A DNA stretch of 44,756 nucleotides from Stappia stellulata (GTDB taxonomy: Bacteria > Pseudomonadota > Alphaproteobacteria > Rhizobiales > Stappiaceae), in contig NZ_JAIVMF010000021.1 in the NCBI RefSeq assembly GCF_020176715.1, forward strand, positions 1-44,756, given 5' to 3'. This document shows, one piece after another, positions 16,925-26,351 of the stretch (positions are counted from its first letter, which is position 1; every line of letters begins with the position of its first letter). Both the position numbers and the translations under genes were made by a program. Below the pieces are notes generated by a model. The model searched no databases and was not told where the DNA came from. It saw nothing but the letters and a program-made list of their open reading frames with translations.

Positions 16925-18280
16925 GTGCATCCCGCCCGTTCCGCGCAGTCGCGCGCCATTCGCCCCTTTGACGTGACCAACCGCACGGTGTTTGCCATCG
17001 CGGTGCCGATGACGCTCGCCTATCTGTCGACGCCCCTGCTCGGGCTGGTCGACACCGCCGTCATCGGGCAATTGGGCGACGCGGCGCTTCTCGGCGGCAT
17101 CGCGCTCGGCGGCATCCTGTTCGATCTGGTCTTTGCCAGCTTCAATTTCCTGCGCTCCGGCACCACCGGCCTGACGGCACAGGCGGTCGGGGCGGGCGAC
17201 GGCAAGGAAGAGCGCGCGGTGCTGTTTCGCGCCGGCCTGCTGGCGCTTGCTCTCGGGCTTTGCGTGGTGGCGCTGCAGGTGCCGATCCTCTCCGCCGGCC
17301 TGTGGCTGATGGGCGGCAGCGAGGCGGTGAAGGCGGCAACCGCCAGCTATTTCACCGTGCGCACGCTTTCCGCGCCCGTGGCGCTTTTGAACTACGCCTA
17401 TCTCGGCTGGTTCATCGGGCGCGGCCAGTCGATGACGGCCCTTCTGCTGCAGACCGGCCTCAACGGACTGAACATCGCGCTGTCGGTGTGGTTCGTGCTC
17501 TATCTCGACTGGGGCGTGGCGGGCGTCGCCGGCGCCACCGTATTGAGCGAACTGGCAACGGCAGGCGTCGGCACGCTGCTTGCCATGCGAGCGCTCAGCG
17601 GGCGGGCCTGGCCGTCTCGGGCGCGGATCTTCAACATGGCGCGCTTCAGGCGGATGATCGCGCTCAACCGCGACATCCTGATCCGCTCCTTCGCGCTGAT
17701 CTTCGCCTTCGCCTTCTTTGCCTCGCGCTCCGCCGTTCAGGGCGACACGATCCTCGCCGCCAATGCGATCCTGGAGAAATTCTTCCTGATTTCCGGCTAC
17801 TTCCTCGACGGGCTGGCAACCGCCGCCGAACAGCTCGCCGGCAAGGCGGTGGGCGCGCGCTACCGCCCGGCCTTCGACAAGGCGGTGCGGCTCAGCGTCC
17901 TGTGGGGCTTCGCGCTGGCGCTCGTGGCAGCGTTGATCTTCATGGCCGGCGGCCAGGCGCTGATCGACTTCATGACGACGGCGGAAGACGTGCGCGCCGT
18001 GGCGGCGACCTATCTGCCCTGGGCGGCGGCGACGCCGCTCCTCGGCGTGCTCGCCTTCCAGATGGACGGGGTGTTCATCGGCGCCACCTGGTCGCGCGAC
18101 ATGCGCAACATGATGCTTGCCTCGCTGGCGCTGTTTCTCGCCGCCTACTGGGTGCTGTTCCCGCTCCTCGGCAATCACGGCCTGTGGCTGGCGTTCTCGC
18201 TCTTCATCGCCGCGCGCGGACTGACGCTTCTCGCCATATCCAGAAAGCGCGCGGCGGAAACCTTTCCCGAAACGGGCTGA
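16925..18280 (+). CDS. MATE family multidrug/Na+ antiporter (DinF-like)
   Basis: An inner-membrane exporter with about 12 hydrophobic segments in two pseudo-symmetric halves. It opens FAIAVPMTLAYLSTPLLGLVD, the MATE TM1 signature in which VD follows the first helix, with GDAALLGGIALGGILFD after it. The GTG at 16925 gives 451 residues, the usual length; the frame continues open to ATG codons at 16826/16832, which would add an unusual Cys-rich tail, so the start is uncertain. Sequence features (FMDG-type loop ending QMDGVFIGATWSRDMRN) suit the DinF branch. It would export cationic drugs in exchange for H+ or Na+. The adjacent MarR gene and operator point to inducible expression. Confidence 0.88.
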   Translation: MHPARSAQSRAIRPFDVTNRTVFAIAVPMTLAYLSTPLLGLVDTAVIGQLGDAALLGGIALGGILFDLVFASFNFLRSGTTGLTAQAVGAGDGKEERAVLFRAGLLALALGLCVVALQVPILSAGLWLMGGSEAVKAATASYFTVRTLSAPVALLNYAYLGWFIGRGQSMTALLLQTGLNGLNIALSVWFVLYLDWGVAGVAGATVLSELATAGVGTLLAMRALSGRAWPSRARIFNMARFRRMIALNRDILIRSFALIFAFAFFASRSAVQGDTILAANAILEKFFLISGYFLDGLATAAEQLAGKAVGARYRPAFDKAVRLSVLWGFALALVAALIFMAGGQALIDFMTTAEDVRAVAATYLPWAAATPLLGVLAFQMDGVFIGATWSRDMRNMMLASLALFLAAYWVLFPLLGNHGLWLAFSLFIAARGLTLLAISRKRAAETFPETG

Positions 18281-18289
18281 CGCGGAGCG

Positions 18290-19318
18290 TCAGCGCAGGC
18301 AGTCGAGGATCTCCGCCTCGTCGATCAGGCCGATGGCCGCGCCCGCGTCCTCCACCACCAGCGTTCCGGCACCCTCGCGCTTCATCGCGATGACCTCGCG
18401 CACCGGCGTTTTCGGCGCGCAGCGAACCGCGTCGGCCGCCGGCGTCTCGCCGTTGAGCGGACGCATGATGTCGCGCGCGCGCAACACGCCGAGCGGGTTC
18501 ATATGGGCGACGAATTCGGCGACATAATCGGTCGCCGGCTTGCGCACGATCTCCTGCGGCGTGCCGAGCTGGATCACCCGCCCGCCTTCCATGATGGCGA
18601 TGCGCGAGCCGATCTTGGCCGCCTCGTCGAGATCGTGGCTGACGAAGACGATGGTCTTGCCGAGCTTGTCCTGCAGCGCCAGAAGCTCATCCTGCAGGTG
18701 ATCGCGGATCAGCGGGTCGAGCGCGGAAAACGGCTCGTCCATCAACAGGATCGGCGCGTCGGTCGCAAAGGCGCGCGCCAGGCCGACGCGCTGCTGCATG
18801 CCGCCGGAGAGCTCATGCACGAACTTGTCGCCCCATTGCTCCAGGCCGACCAGCTCGAGCTGCGCGTCGACCTTTTCCTTGCGCGCCCGCGTCCCCATGC
18901 CGGACAGCTCCAGCCCGAAACCGACGTTGTCGCGCACGCTGCGCCAGGGCAGCAGGGCGAACTGCTGGAACACCATGGCGATGCGGCTGCGCCTCAGCGC
19001 CCTGAGCTCCTGCGGCGAACAGGTGGACGGATTGACCGCATGGTCGCCGTTCTGCACCCAGACCTCGCCGCGCGTGACCCGGTTGAGCCCGTTGACGGCA
19101 CGCAGCAGCGTCGACTTGCCGGAGCCGGACAGGCCCATCAGCACGATGAGCTCGCCCTCCCTGATATCGAAGCTCGCGCCGGCGACCCCGAGGATCTGGC
19201 CGGTCTGTTCCTGGATATCCACCCGCGACACGCCCTGGTCGACCAGCGGCAGCGCAAGTTCGGGCTCGTCGCCGAAGACGATATCGACGTCCTTGAAGGT
19301 GACTACTGCCTCGCTCAT
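18290..19318 (-). CDS. choV: Choline ABC transporter, ATP-binding subunit
   Basis: 342 residues, beginning MSEAVVTFKDVDIVFGDEPE. Walker A is GLSGSGKS, the Q loop FQQFALLPWR, the ABC signature LSGGMQQRVGLARA, Walker B ILLMDEPFSALD and the switch His in FVSHDLDEA, so ATPase activity is expected. The tail after about residue 285 (RARDIMRP onward) is a single degenerate CBS-like segment, common in ChoV/ProV proteins that sense osmotic conditions. The start overlaps the choW stop by four bases (ATGA), a sign of translational coupling. Together with ChoW and ChoX it forms a high-affinity choline importer feeding BetA/BetB. Confidence 0.94.
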   Translation of the reverse strand: MSEAVVTFKDVDIVFGDEPELALPLVDQGVSRVDIQEQTGQILGVAGASFDIREGELIVLMGLSGSGKSTLLRAVNGLNRVTRGEVWVQNGDHAVNPSTCSPQELRALRRSRIAMVFQQFALLPWRSVRDNVGFGLELSGMGTRARKEKVDAQLELVGLEQWGDKFVHELSGGMQQRVGLARAFATDAPILLMDEPFSALDPLIRDHLQDELLALQDKLGKTIVFVSHDLDEAAKIGSRIAIMEGGRVIQLGTPQEIVRKPATDYVAEFVAHMNPLGVLRARDIMRPLNGETPAADAVRCAPKTPVREVIAMKREGAGTLVVEDAGAAIGLIDEAEILDCLR

Positions 19319-20160
19319 TGACCGTGCCCCTTTTCATCCCTGCGGAAGAAGCGGTCGAGCACGATGGCCACCAGCACGATGGCGATGCCGACCTCGAAGC
19401 CCTTGGCGATGTTCACCGTGTTGAGCGCGCGCAGCGTCGGCACGCCGAGCCCATCGGCGCCGACGAGTGCCGCGATCACCACCATGGAGAGCGACAGCAT
19501 GATCGTCTGGGTCAGGCCGGCCATGATCTGCGGCAGCGCGTAAGGCAGTTCCACCTTCCACAAAAGCTGCGACTTCGTCGCGCCGAAGGCTTCGCCCGCC
19601 TCGATCAGCTGGGTCGGCGTTGAGGAGACGCCGAGCTGCGTCAGGCGGATGGGCGCGGGGATCGCGAAGATCACGGTCGCGATCAGGCCCGGCACCATGC
19701 CGAGGCCGAAGAGGATCAGCGCCGGGATCAGATAGACGAAGGTCGGGATCGTCTGCATCAGGTCGAGCACCGGGCGCATGGCGGCGAACAGGGCCGGCCG
19801 GTGCGCGGCGGCGACCCCCAGCGGCACGCCGATGATCATGCACACGCTGGTCGCGGCGATGACCAGCGACAGGGTTTCCGTGGTTTCTTCCCAATAGCCC
19901 TGGTTGATGATGAAGAGCATGCTCAGCCCGACGAAAAGCGCGAAGCTCGCCTTGCGGCGCACCGCATAGGCAAGTGCTGCGGCAAGCGCCACGACGACCA
20001 GCGGATGCGGTGTCTGCAGGAGCCAGAGGATCGCGTCGATCAGCGTCTCGAGCACCGCCGAGATGCCGTCGAAGATCCAGTAGGCATTGTCGGTCAGCCA
20101 GTCGACAAGCACCTGCGCCCATTTCCCGATGGGCAGTTTGTGTTCCGTTAGCCACTCCAC
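19315..20160 (-). CDS. choW: Choline ABC transporter, permease subunit
   Basis: 281 residues with an N-terminal cytoplasmic or amphipathic stretch and about 6-7 membrane segments. The ProW-type permease core includes the EAA-like loop IEAGEAFGATKSQLLWKVELPYALP that docks on the ATPase. The opening MEWLTEHKLPIGKWAQVLVD resembles ChoW of Sinorhizobium. It lies between choX (172-base gap containing a strong hairpin) and choV (four-base overlap). The hairpin would lower permease levels relative to binding protein. Choline specificity is inferred from ChoX. Confidence 0.94.
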   Translation of the reverse strand: MEWLTEHKLPIGKWAQVLVDWLTDNAYWIFDGISAVLETLIDAILWLLQTPHPLVVVALAAALAYAVRRKASFALFVGLSMLFIINQGYWEETTETLSLVIAATSVCMIIGVPLGVAAAHRPALFAAMRPVLDLMQTIPTFVYLIPALILFGLGMVPGLIATVIFAIPAPIRLTQLGVSSTPTQLIEAGEAFGATKSQLLWKVELPYALPQIMAGLTQTIMLSLSMVVIAALVGADGLGVPTLRALNTVNIAKGFEVGIAIVLVAIVLDRFFRRDEKGHGQ

Positions 20161-20267
20161 GGCCGTCTTGCCCCCACGTCTTGTGTTTGCCGGTCCCGCC
20201 CTCGCCGTGGGATGCCGCCAGGAGCGGCATGCCGTCGCGAACGCCCGACCGTCTCCTTACGAAAGAT

Positions 20268-20303
20268 CCGGGGCGCGGATCCTCTGCGGTTCCCGCGCCC
20301 CGG
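20268..20303 (-). terminator. Hairpin between choX and choW, likely attenuating
   Basis: CCGGGGCGCGG (20268-20278) pairs perfectly with CCGCGCCCCGG (20293-20303), an 11-bp stem with a 14-base loop. On the minus strand it follows choX and is trailed only by ATCTTTCG, so it is a partial terminator or 3'-end stabiliser. Such hairpins between binding-protein and permease genes set subunit ratios. Confidence 0.6.
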
Positions 20304-20332
20304 TCGGTTTCAGTCTTGCCGGATCGCTCGGA

Positions 20333-21280
20333 TCACAGGCCGAGCGCTTCCTTGGCGGCCGCCATGGCATCGCCGCCGTCGAAGGTGGTCACGCCGTCGA
20401 GCCAGCCGTCGAGAACGCCGGGGTTTTCCTTCAGCCAGGCGGTCGCGGCCTTGTCCGGATCGGTGCCGTCGTTGAGGATGGCGCCCATGATCTCGTTTTC
20501 CATCTCAAGCGAGAAGACGAGATTTTCCAGGAATTTGCCGACGTTCGGGCATTCGTCGCGATAGCCGGCACGCACGTTGGTGTAGACGGTCGCGCCACCG
20601 TAGTTCGGACCGAAGACGTCATCGCCGCCGGAGAGATATTCCATCTCGATGTTGGCGTTCATCGGATGCGGCGCCCAGCCGAGGAAGACGACGTCTTCAT
20701 CGCGCTTGGTCGCGCGGGCGACCTGCGACAGCATGCCGGCTTCCGAGCTTTCGACGATCTCGAAGCCCTTGAGGCCGAACTGGTCGGCCTCGATCATGTC
20801 GATGATCAGGCGGTTGCCGTCATTGCCGGCCTCGATGCCGTAGATCTTGCCTTCGAGATCGTCCTTGAACTTGGCGATGTCGGCGAAGGACTTCAGACCC
20901 TTGTCATAGGTGTATTTCGGCACGGCGAGCGTGTATTTCGCGCCTTCCAGGTTGGCGCGCACAGTCTCGACGGAGCCATCCTCGCGGTAGGCCTTGATGT
21001 CGGCTTCCATCGTCGGCATCCAGTTGCCGAGAAAGACGTCGATGTCCTTGTTCTTCAGCGACGCATAGGTCACCGGCACGGAGAGGATCTTGACCTCGCT
21101 CTCGTAGCCCAGCGCATCGAGCACCACGGAGGTGGCGGCGGTGGTTGCCGTGATGTCGGTCCAGCCGACGTCGGAGAAACGCACGGCCTTGCAAGCGTCT
21201 GCTTCGGCGGCAAAGGCGCCGCCGGCGGTCAGCCCGAGGGCAAGCGTGGCCGCGCCGAGGCGCATGGCAAAAGTCTTCAT
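20333..21280 (-). CDS. choX: Choline-binding periplasmic protein
   Basis: 315 residues with a clear Sec signal peptide (MKTFAMRLGAATLALGLTAG, cleavage near AFA-AEA). It is an OpuAC/ProX-type binding protein. Its aromatic box lines up with the choline-binding residues I recall for S. meliloti ChoX at a constant offset of three: Trp40, Trp87, Tyr116 and Trp202, with Asp42 and Asn153. This strongly favours choline over glycine betaine. GGAGG stands before ATG 21280. It is the first gene of choXWV, divergent from betI-betA-betB, and shares the BetI operator region with them. Confidence 0.95.
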   Translation of the reverse strand: MKTFAMRLGAATLALGLTAGGAFAAEADACKAVRFSDVGWTDITATTAATSVVLDALGYESEVKILSVPVTYASLKNKDIDVFLGNWMPTMEADIKAYREDGSVETVRANLEGAKYTLAVPKYTYDKGLKSFADIAKFKDDLEGKIYGIEAGNDGNRLIIDMIEADQFGLKGFEIVESSEAGMLSQVARATKRDEDVVFLGWAPHPMNANIEMEYLSGGDDVFGPNYGGATVYTNVRAGYRDECPNVGKFLENLVFSLEMENEIMGAILNDGTDPDKAATAWLKENPGVLDGWLDGVTTFDGGDAMAAAKEALGL

Positions 21281-21509
21281 CTGGTTCTGTCCTCCAAGTT
21301 GTTGCCGGGCGATTCGCGCCAGCCCCTGATGATGTGTCAGCGACGCGGGACTTCACTGCCGGCCGCAACACGCTCCGTGCGCCGGCACTCGGTCCCGAAC
21401 CGGATCCGCTGGTCGGCAACGGCCGTTTCCGCAGCGGTCCGCTCGCGTCGGCGCATGTAAGCACTTTTGGCGCTTTCGCGCAAATGCCGGCGCGTTTCTC
21501 GTTTTTTTG

Positions 21510-21529
21510 TTGATTGAATGATCAATCAA
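21510..21529. promoter_or_regulatory. BetI-type operator
   Basis: TTGATTGA and TCAATCAA form a perfect inverted repeat around ATGA. BetI binds TTGATTGA-like palindromes in proteobacteria, and this one lies between choXWV (minus) and betI-betA-betB (plus), well placed to control both. Nothing else with a clear structure is seen in the 304-base gap 21281-21584. Confidence 0.75.
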
Positions 21530-21584
21530 AATTACTCCTTGTGCGCTATGGGAAAAATGCGCCCGACAGGAAACGGACCCGCTC

Positions 21585-22163
21585 ATGCCGCGCATCGGAA
21601 TGGAAGTGCATCGTCGCAAGGCGCTGATCGACGCGACCGTGGAAACGATCCATGTGCGCGGATTCGGCGATGCGACGATGTCCGAGATCGCGCGCCGGGC
21701 GGGGGTCTCGGGCGGGCTAGCGCATCATTATTTCGGCTCCAAGGCCGGATTGCTCAACGCCACCATGCGGTCGCTGCTGCTCGACCTGTCGAAGGAAACA
21801 CAGGCGCGCATGGCCAAGGCCGATGGCCCGCGCGAGCGGCTATCGGCGATGATCGGCGCGAGCTTTTCCCCGACGCAGTTCCAGCCGGCGCTGATCTCGG
21901 CCTGGCTTGCCTTCTACCTGCAGGCGCGCACCGACACCGAGACCCGCCGCCTGCTGCGCATCTATCACCGGCGCCTGGTGTCCAACCTGGCCCATGCCTT
22001 TGCCGCGCTCCTGCCCGGCGACCGCGCCCGCGCCGCGGCGGAAGGAACCGCCGCGCTCATCGACGGTTTGTGGCTGCAACGGGTCTTCGCCGACGGCCCG
22101 CCGCAGCCGCGTTCGGCCATTCGCCGCGTCGAGGACTATGTGGAACGCCAACTCACGGACTGA
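21585..22163 (+). CDS. betI: TetR family choline-responsive repressor BetI
   Basis: 192 residues, opening MPRIGMEVHRRKALIDATVE, very close to the usual BetI start. The TetR helix-turn-helix follows (ATMSEIARRAGVSGGLAHHY with FGSKAGLL), and the C-terminal ligand domain has QFQPALISAWLAFYLQART, which matches BetI. BetI represses betine-synthesis genes until choline binds. The palindrome 55 bases upstream is its likely target. It overlaps or nearly abuts betA (three bases apart), so the three genes are one operon. Confidence 0.94.
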   Translation: MPRIGMEVHRRKALIDATVETIHVRGFGDATMSEIARRAGVSGGLAHHYFGSKAGLLNATMRSLLLDLSKETQARMAKADGPRERLSAMIGASFSPTQFQPALISAWLAFYLQARTDTETRRLLRIYHRRLVSNLAHAFAALLPGDRARAAAEGTAALIDGLWLQRVFADGPPQPRSAIRRVEDYVERQLTD

Positions 22164-22166
22164 CCA

Positions 22167-23822
22167 ATGCTTGAGGCAACGCATATCGTGATCGGTGCCG
22201 GCTCCGCCGGCGCCGCCCTCGCCTATCGGCTCTCGGAAGACCCGGATGCGCGCGTTCTGATTCTGGAGGCGGGCGGCAGCGACGTCGGCCCCTTCATCCA
22301 GATGCCGGCCGCGCTCAGCTATCCGATGAACATGAGCCGCTACGACTGGGGCTTTGTCAGCGATCCCGAACCGCATCTGGGCGGGCGGCAGCTGGTAACG
22401 CCGCGCGGCAAGGTCGTCGGCGGCTCCTCCTCCATCAACGGCATGGTCTATGTGCGCGGTCACGCCCACGACTTCGACACATGGGCCGAAATGGGGGCGC
22501 AAGGCTGGTCCTACGCCGATGTCGCCCCCTATTTCGAGCGCATGGAGAACGCGCATGGCGGCGAAGCCGGCGTGCGCGGAACCTCCGGCCCGATGCATGT
22601 CACGCGCGGCACCAAATGGAGCCCGCTCTACAACGCTTTCATCGAGGCAGGCCGCCAGGCCGGTTACGAGACGACGCCGGACTACAACGGGCTGAAGCAG
22701 GAAGGCTTCGCCGACATGGAGATGACCGTGTGGCGCGGCCGCCGCTGGTCGACGGCCAACGCCTATCTGAAACCGGCGCTGAAACGCGCGAACGTGAGGC
22801 TTCTGACCGGCGTCAACGCCCGGCGGATCATCATCGAGAACGGCCGCGCGACCGGCGTGGAGTTCACCCGCGGCAACGGGGTCGAGACGGCGCAGGCCTC
22901 GGCGGAGGTGATCGTCGCGGCATCGGCGATCAACTCGCCGCGCCTCCTCATGCTGTCGGGCATCGGCGACGGCGAGGCGTTGAGTGAGCTCGGCATCGAG
23001 ACGGTCGCGCATCGGCCGGGCGTGGGGCAGAACCTGCAGGACCATCTGGAACTCTACATCCAGCAGACCTGCACCCAGCCGATCACGCTCTACAAGCACT
23101 GGAACCTCGTTTCCAAGGCCCTGATCGGCGCACAATGGCTCTTCACCGGCACGGGTCTCGGCGCCTCCAACCACTTCGAAGCCTGCGCCTTCATCCGCTC
23201 GCGCGCCGGGATCGAGTATCCAGACATCCAGTATCACTTCCTGCCCTTTGCCGTGCGCTACGACGGCAAGGCGGCAGCGGAAGGCCATGGTTTCCAGGCG
23301 CACGTCGGGCCAATGCGCTCCAAGTCGCGCGGCCGCGTGGCGCTGACTTCCGCCGATCCGGACGCGGACCCGTCCATCCTGTTCAACTACATGTCGCATC
23401 CCGACGACTGGGAGGAGTTCCGCACCGCCATCCGCCTGACCCGCGAGATCTTCGGCCAGGAGGCCTTCGCGCCCTTCCGCGGGCACGAGATCCAGCCCGG
23501 AGACAGCGTGCAAAGCGACGCGGATCTCGACGATTTCATCCGCGAGCACGCCGAAAGCGCCTATCATCCCTGCGGCACCTGCCGGATGGGGCGCGCGGAC
23601 GATCCGGGTGCGGTGGTCGACCCGCACGGCAGGGTGATCGGCGTGGAGGCCTTGCGTGTCGCCGACAGCTCGATCTTTCCGCAGATCACCAACGGCAATC
23701 TCAACGCACCCTCGATCATGGTGGGCGAGAAGATCGCCGATCATATCCTCGGCCGCACGCCGCTGCCGGCCAGCAACCGGCAGCCCTGGATCCACCCCGA
23801 TTGGCAGACATCGCAGCGCTGA
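22167..23822 (+). CDS. betA: Choline dehydrogenase
   Basis: A GMC-family FAD enzyme of 551 residues that oxidises choline to betaine aldehyde, membrane-associated and respiratory-chain linked in other bacteria. The FAD-binding motif [20 protein letters not shown] is at the N-terminus and [20 protein letters not shown] is the GMC signature. The catalytic His467 is in [12 protein letters not shown] and the Asn pair N511/N513 in GNLNAPSIM. It follows betI by three bases and precedes betB by 40. There is no betC (choline sulfatase) in this cluster, unlike S. meliloti betICBA. Confidence 0.95.
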   Translation: MLEATHIVIGAGSAGAALAYRLSEDPDARVLILEAGGSDVGPFIQMPAALSYPMNMSRYDWGFVSDPEPHLGGRQLVTPRGKVVGGSSSINGMVYVRGHAHDFDTWAEMGAQGWSYADVAPYFERMENAHGGEAGVRGTSGPMHVTRGTKWSPLYNAFIEAGRQAGYETTPDYNGLKQEGFADMEMTVWRGRRWSTANAYLKPALKRANVRLLTGVNARRIIIENGRATGVEFTRGNGVETAQASAEVIVAASAINSPRLLMLSGIGDGEALSELGIETVAHRPGVGQNLQDHLELYIQQTCTQPITLYKHWNLVSKALIGAQWLFTGTGLGASNHFEACAFIRSRAGIEYPDIQYHFLPFAVRYDGKAAAEGHGFQAHVGPMRSKSRGRVALTSADPDADPSILFNYMSHPDDWEEFRTAIRLTREIFGQEAFAPFRGHEIQPGDSVQSDADLDDFIREHAESAYHPCGTCRMGRADDPGAVVDPHGRVIGVEALRVADSSIFPQITNGNLNAPSIMVGEKIADHILGRTPLPASNRQPWIHPDWQTSQR

Positions 23823-23862
23823 CGCGCGACACCTGCCCCGCGACACCTGAAAGGAGACGCCC

Positions 23863-25326
23863 ATGCGCGCCCAACCCGCAGCTTCCCATTTCATCAACGG
23901 CACACCGCATGAAGATCCTGTCGGCCAGTTGCTGGAAAGCCGCTATCCGGCGACCGGCGAGGTGATCGCAAGTCTCCGCGCCGCAACGCCGGAGACAGTG
24001 AATGCCGCCGTCGCCGCCGCGCGTACCGGCTTCAAGGTCTGGGCCGCGACGCCGCCAGTAGAACGCGGGCGCGTGCTGCGCCGTGCCGCCGACATCCTGC
24101 GCGAACGCAACCGCGAGCTCTCCGAACTGGAAACGCTCGACACCGGCAAGCCCTTGCAGGAAACGCTGGTGGCGGATGCGGCGTCGGGCGCCGACTGCCT
24201 GGAGTATTACGGCGGGCTCGCCGCGACGCTGACCGGCGAACATATCGATCTCGGCGGGTCCTTCGCCTACACCCGCCGCGAACCGCTCGGCGTCGTCGGC
24301 GCCATCGGCGCCTGGAACTATCCGATCCAGATCGCCTGCTGGAAGGCGGCGCCCGCGCTCGTCTGCGGCAACGCGGTGGTGTTCAAACCCTCCGAGGTCA
24401 CGCCGCTTTCCGCCCTGAAGCTTGCCGAGATCCTCAAGGAAGCCGGCCTGCCGGACGGGGTCTTCAACGTCGTGCAGGGCTTTGGCGAAACCGGCGCGCA
24501 TCTCGTCTCCCACCCCGATGTCGCCAAGGTGTCGCTGACGGGCTCGGTGCCGACCGGCAAGCGGGTGGCGGCGACGGCGGCCGAAACGCTCAAGCACGTC
24601 ACGCTGGAGCTTGGCGGCAAGTCGCCGCTGATCATCTTCGACGATGCGGATCTCGAAAACGCCGTCTCCGCCGCGATCAACGCAAACTTCTATTCCAGCG
24701 GCCAGATCTGTTCCAACGGCACCCGCGTCTTCGTGCAAAAGGGCCTCAAGGAGGCCTTCCTTGCCCGGCTCGCGGAGCGCACCGCCAAGGCGCGCATGGG
24801 CGATCCGATGGACGAGAGCGTCGACACCGGGCCGCTGGTCTCGCAGTCGCAGCTCGACAAGGTGATGGCCTATGTCGCGAAGGGTGTCGACGAAGGCGCG
24901 CGGCTCGTGTGCGGCGGGACGCGGGCAACCGTCGAGGGCTTCCCCGACGGGCTCTTCGTCGAGCCGACGGTCTTTGCCGATGTCGTCGATCACATGACCA
25001 TCGCGCGCGAGGAGATCTTCGGCCCCGTCATGTGCGTGCTCGACTTCGAGAACGAGGACGAGGCCATCGCCCGCGCCAATGCCACGGAATTCGGCCTTGC
25101 CGCCGGCGTCTTCACCCGCGACCTGCAGCGCGGCCACCGGGTGATCGCGCAGCTTCAGGCCGGCACCTGCTGGATCAACACCTACAATCTGACGCCGGTG
25201 GAAATGCCCTTCGGCGGCTACAAGATGTCCGGCATCGGGCGCGAGAACGGCCATGCGGCGATTGCCCACTACAGCCAGATCAAGTCGGTCTATGTGGAGA
25301 TGGGCGACGTGGAAAGCGCCTACTAG
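23863..25326 (+). CDS. betB: Betaine-aldehyde dehydrogenase
   Basis: An NAD(P)-dependent aldehyde dehydrogenase of 487 residues, typical for BetB, completing choline to glycine betaine. The nucleotide-binding and catalytic features are [18 protein letters not shown], the general-base Glu249 in LELGGKSP and the nucleophile Cys283 in [11 protein letters not shown]; the last motif is the betaine-aldehyde-specific variant. The AAAGGAG ribosome site before ATG 23863 is strong. It is the last gene of the operon; the DUF4344 gene follows convergently. Glycine betaine would serve as osmoprotectant or carbon source. Confidence 0.95.
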   Translation: MRAQPAASHFINGTPHEDPVGQLLESRYPATGEVIASLRAATPETVNAAVAAARTGFKVWAATPPVERGRVLRRAADILRERNRELSELETLDTGKPLQETLVADAASGADCLEYYGGLAATLTGEHIDLGGSFAYTRREPLGVVGAIGAWNYPIQIACWKAAPALVCGNAVVFKPSEVTPLSALKLAEILKEAGLPDGVFNVVQGFGETGAHLVSHPDVAKVSLTGSVPTGKRVAATAAETLKHVTLELGGKSPLIIFDDADLENAVSAAINANFYSSGQICSNGTRVFVQKGLKEAFLARLAERTAKARMGDPMDESVDTGPLVSQSQLDKVMAYVAKGVDEGARLVCGGTRATVEGFPDGLFVEPTVFADVVDHMTIAREEIFGPVMCVLDFENEDEAIARANATEFGLAAGVFTRDLQRGHRVIAQLQAGTCWINTYNLTPVEMPFGGYKMSGIGRENGHAAIAHYSQIKSVYVEMGDVESAY

Positions 25327-25353
25327 AGGCGAACCCCATTCGGCGACGGCGGG

Positions 25354-26223
25354 TCACTTGCCGTCGTCGAGCACCTCCAGATAGATCTGCGCGAAGGCTT
25401 CCAGAAGCTCGTAGCAGATCGTCACCTCGCGCGCCTGCGGATCCCAGAAGGCATTGGCTGTGCCGCAGCTTTCGCTCTTGAAGGTCACCGGATTGGGCAG
25501 CCGGTAGAGATCGTCCATCTCCTCCGCGACCAGCTCCATCACCTCGGAGCCGCGCAGGATCTCGGCAAACACTGTCAGATCGTCGGGCGCCGCCGCATGG
25601 CGGACGGTGATCACCGGATCATAAAGCTCGCCCTTTTCCCGCACATAGGGCTCGGTGACACGATCCCAGGACGCCACCGCCTGATCGTAATCCTCGGTGC
25701 AGGTGTCCATCCGCTCTTTCGGGAGGTCGAGGTCCCCGGCCAGGTCGCGAAACGCTGACCGGTCGCTGCCGACCATCAGGCACAACACGGCGTATCCGCG
25801 TTGCGGGTCGAGATCGTGCTGCTCGTGAAAGACCAGATCCTGCGCGTCGTCGCCCATGCCGAGGAACCAGCCGAGCATCGCCTGCGACAGGAGGTGATCC
25901 ATCTCGGCATTGTCCGACTGCAACATCGCCAGGGTGGCAAGCGCGTCGACCGCGTCTTCCTCCTGCCCGAGAACGGGCAGATCCAGCTCCGAGACCAGCA
26001 TGTGCCCGGCCTCGTGATAGACCGTGAACAGCACGTTGCCGTCGACGAAATCGATCAGCGCGTCGAGGTCTTCGTCCGACAGGGCCTCAAGGCGCTGCGC
26101 CAGACCGCCCGTTTCCGCGGCACGGGCGGAGCGATCCGCCGCGCCGGACGAGAGCAGCACGGCGGCGGCAAGACATCCAAGGGCTGCAAGCCGGCGACCT
26201 GTTGAAAACATTCCGCACGCCAT
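25354..26223 (-). CDS. DUF4344 putative metallopeptidase, exported
   Basis: From ATG 26223 (AAGGATG upstream; an in-frame GTG is 6 bases earlier) the product has 289 residues. It starts with a signal peptide (RRLAALGCLAAAVLLSSGA, probable cut after ARAA near residue 36). The segment FTVYHEAGHMLVSELDLP has the zinc-protease motif HEAGH at residues 70-74, which marks the DUF4344 family. Two further Cys pairs (CLMV, DTCTED, ESCGTAN, TICYELL) may form disulfides. Peptidase activity is predicted from the motif only. It stands between betB (convergent) and pyrD, with its own promoter likely. Confidence 0.82.
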   Translation of the reverse strand: MACGMFSTGRRLAALGCLAAAVLLSSGAADRSARAAETGGLAQRLEALSDEDLDALIDFVDGNVLFTVYHEAGHMLVSELDLPVLGQEEDAVDALATLAMLQSDNAEMDHLLSQAMLGWFLGMGDDAQDLVFHEQHDLDPQRGYAVLCLMVGSDRSAFRDLAGDLDLPKERMDTCTEDYDQAVASWDRVTEPYVREKGELYDPVITVRHAAAPDDLTVFAEILRGSEVMELVAEEMDDLYRLPNPVTFKSESCGTANAFWDPQAREVTICYELLEAFAQIYLEVLDDGK

Positions 26224-26351
26224 GGGCACATCCTTGCATGACCTTCGCCGACGACGATCGGCGGCAAACGATCATGCCGCGCGCACGCGCCCCCGGCAAT
26301 GCGCTTTCGCCGCTCGCAAACGGCATGGAGCCGACCCGAAGGACCGAGGTG

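Noticed and set aside
21840-23903. 687-codon minus-strand ORF over betI/betA
   Set aside because: Shadow of betA, whose catalytic motifs and neighbours are unambiguous on the plus strand.
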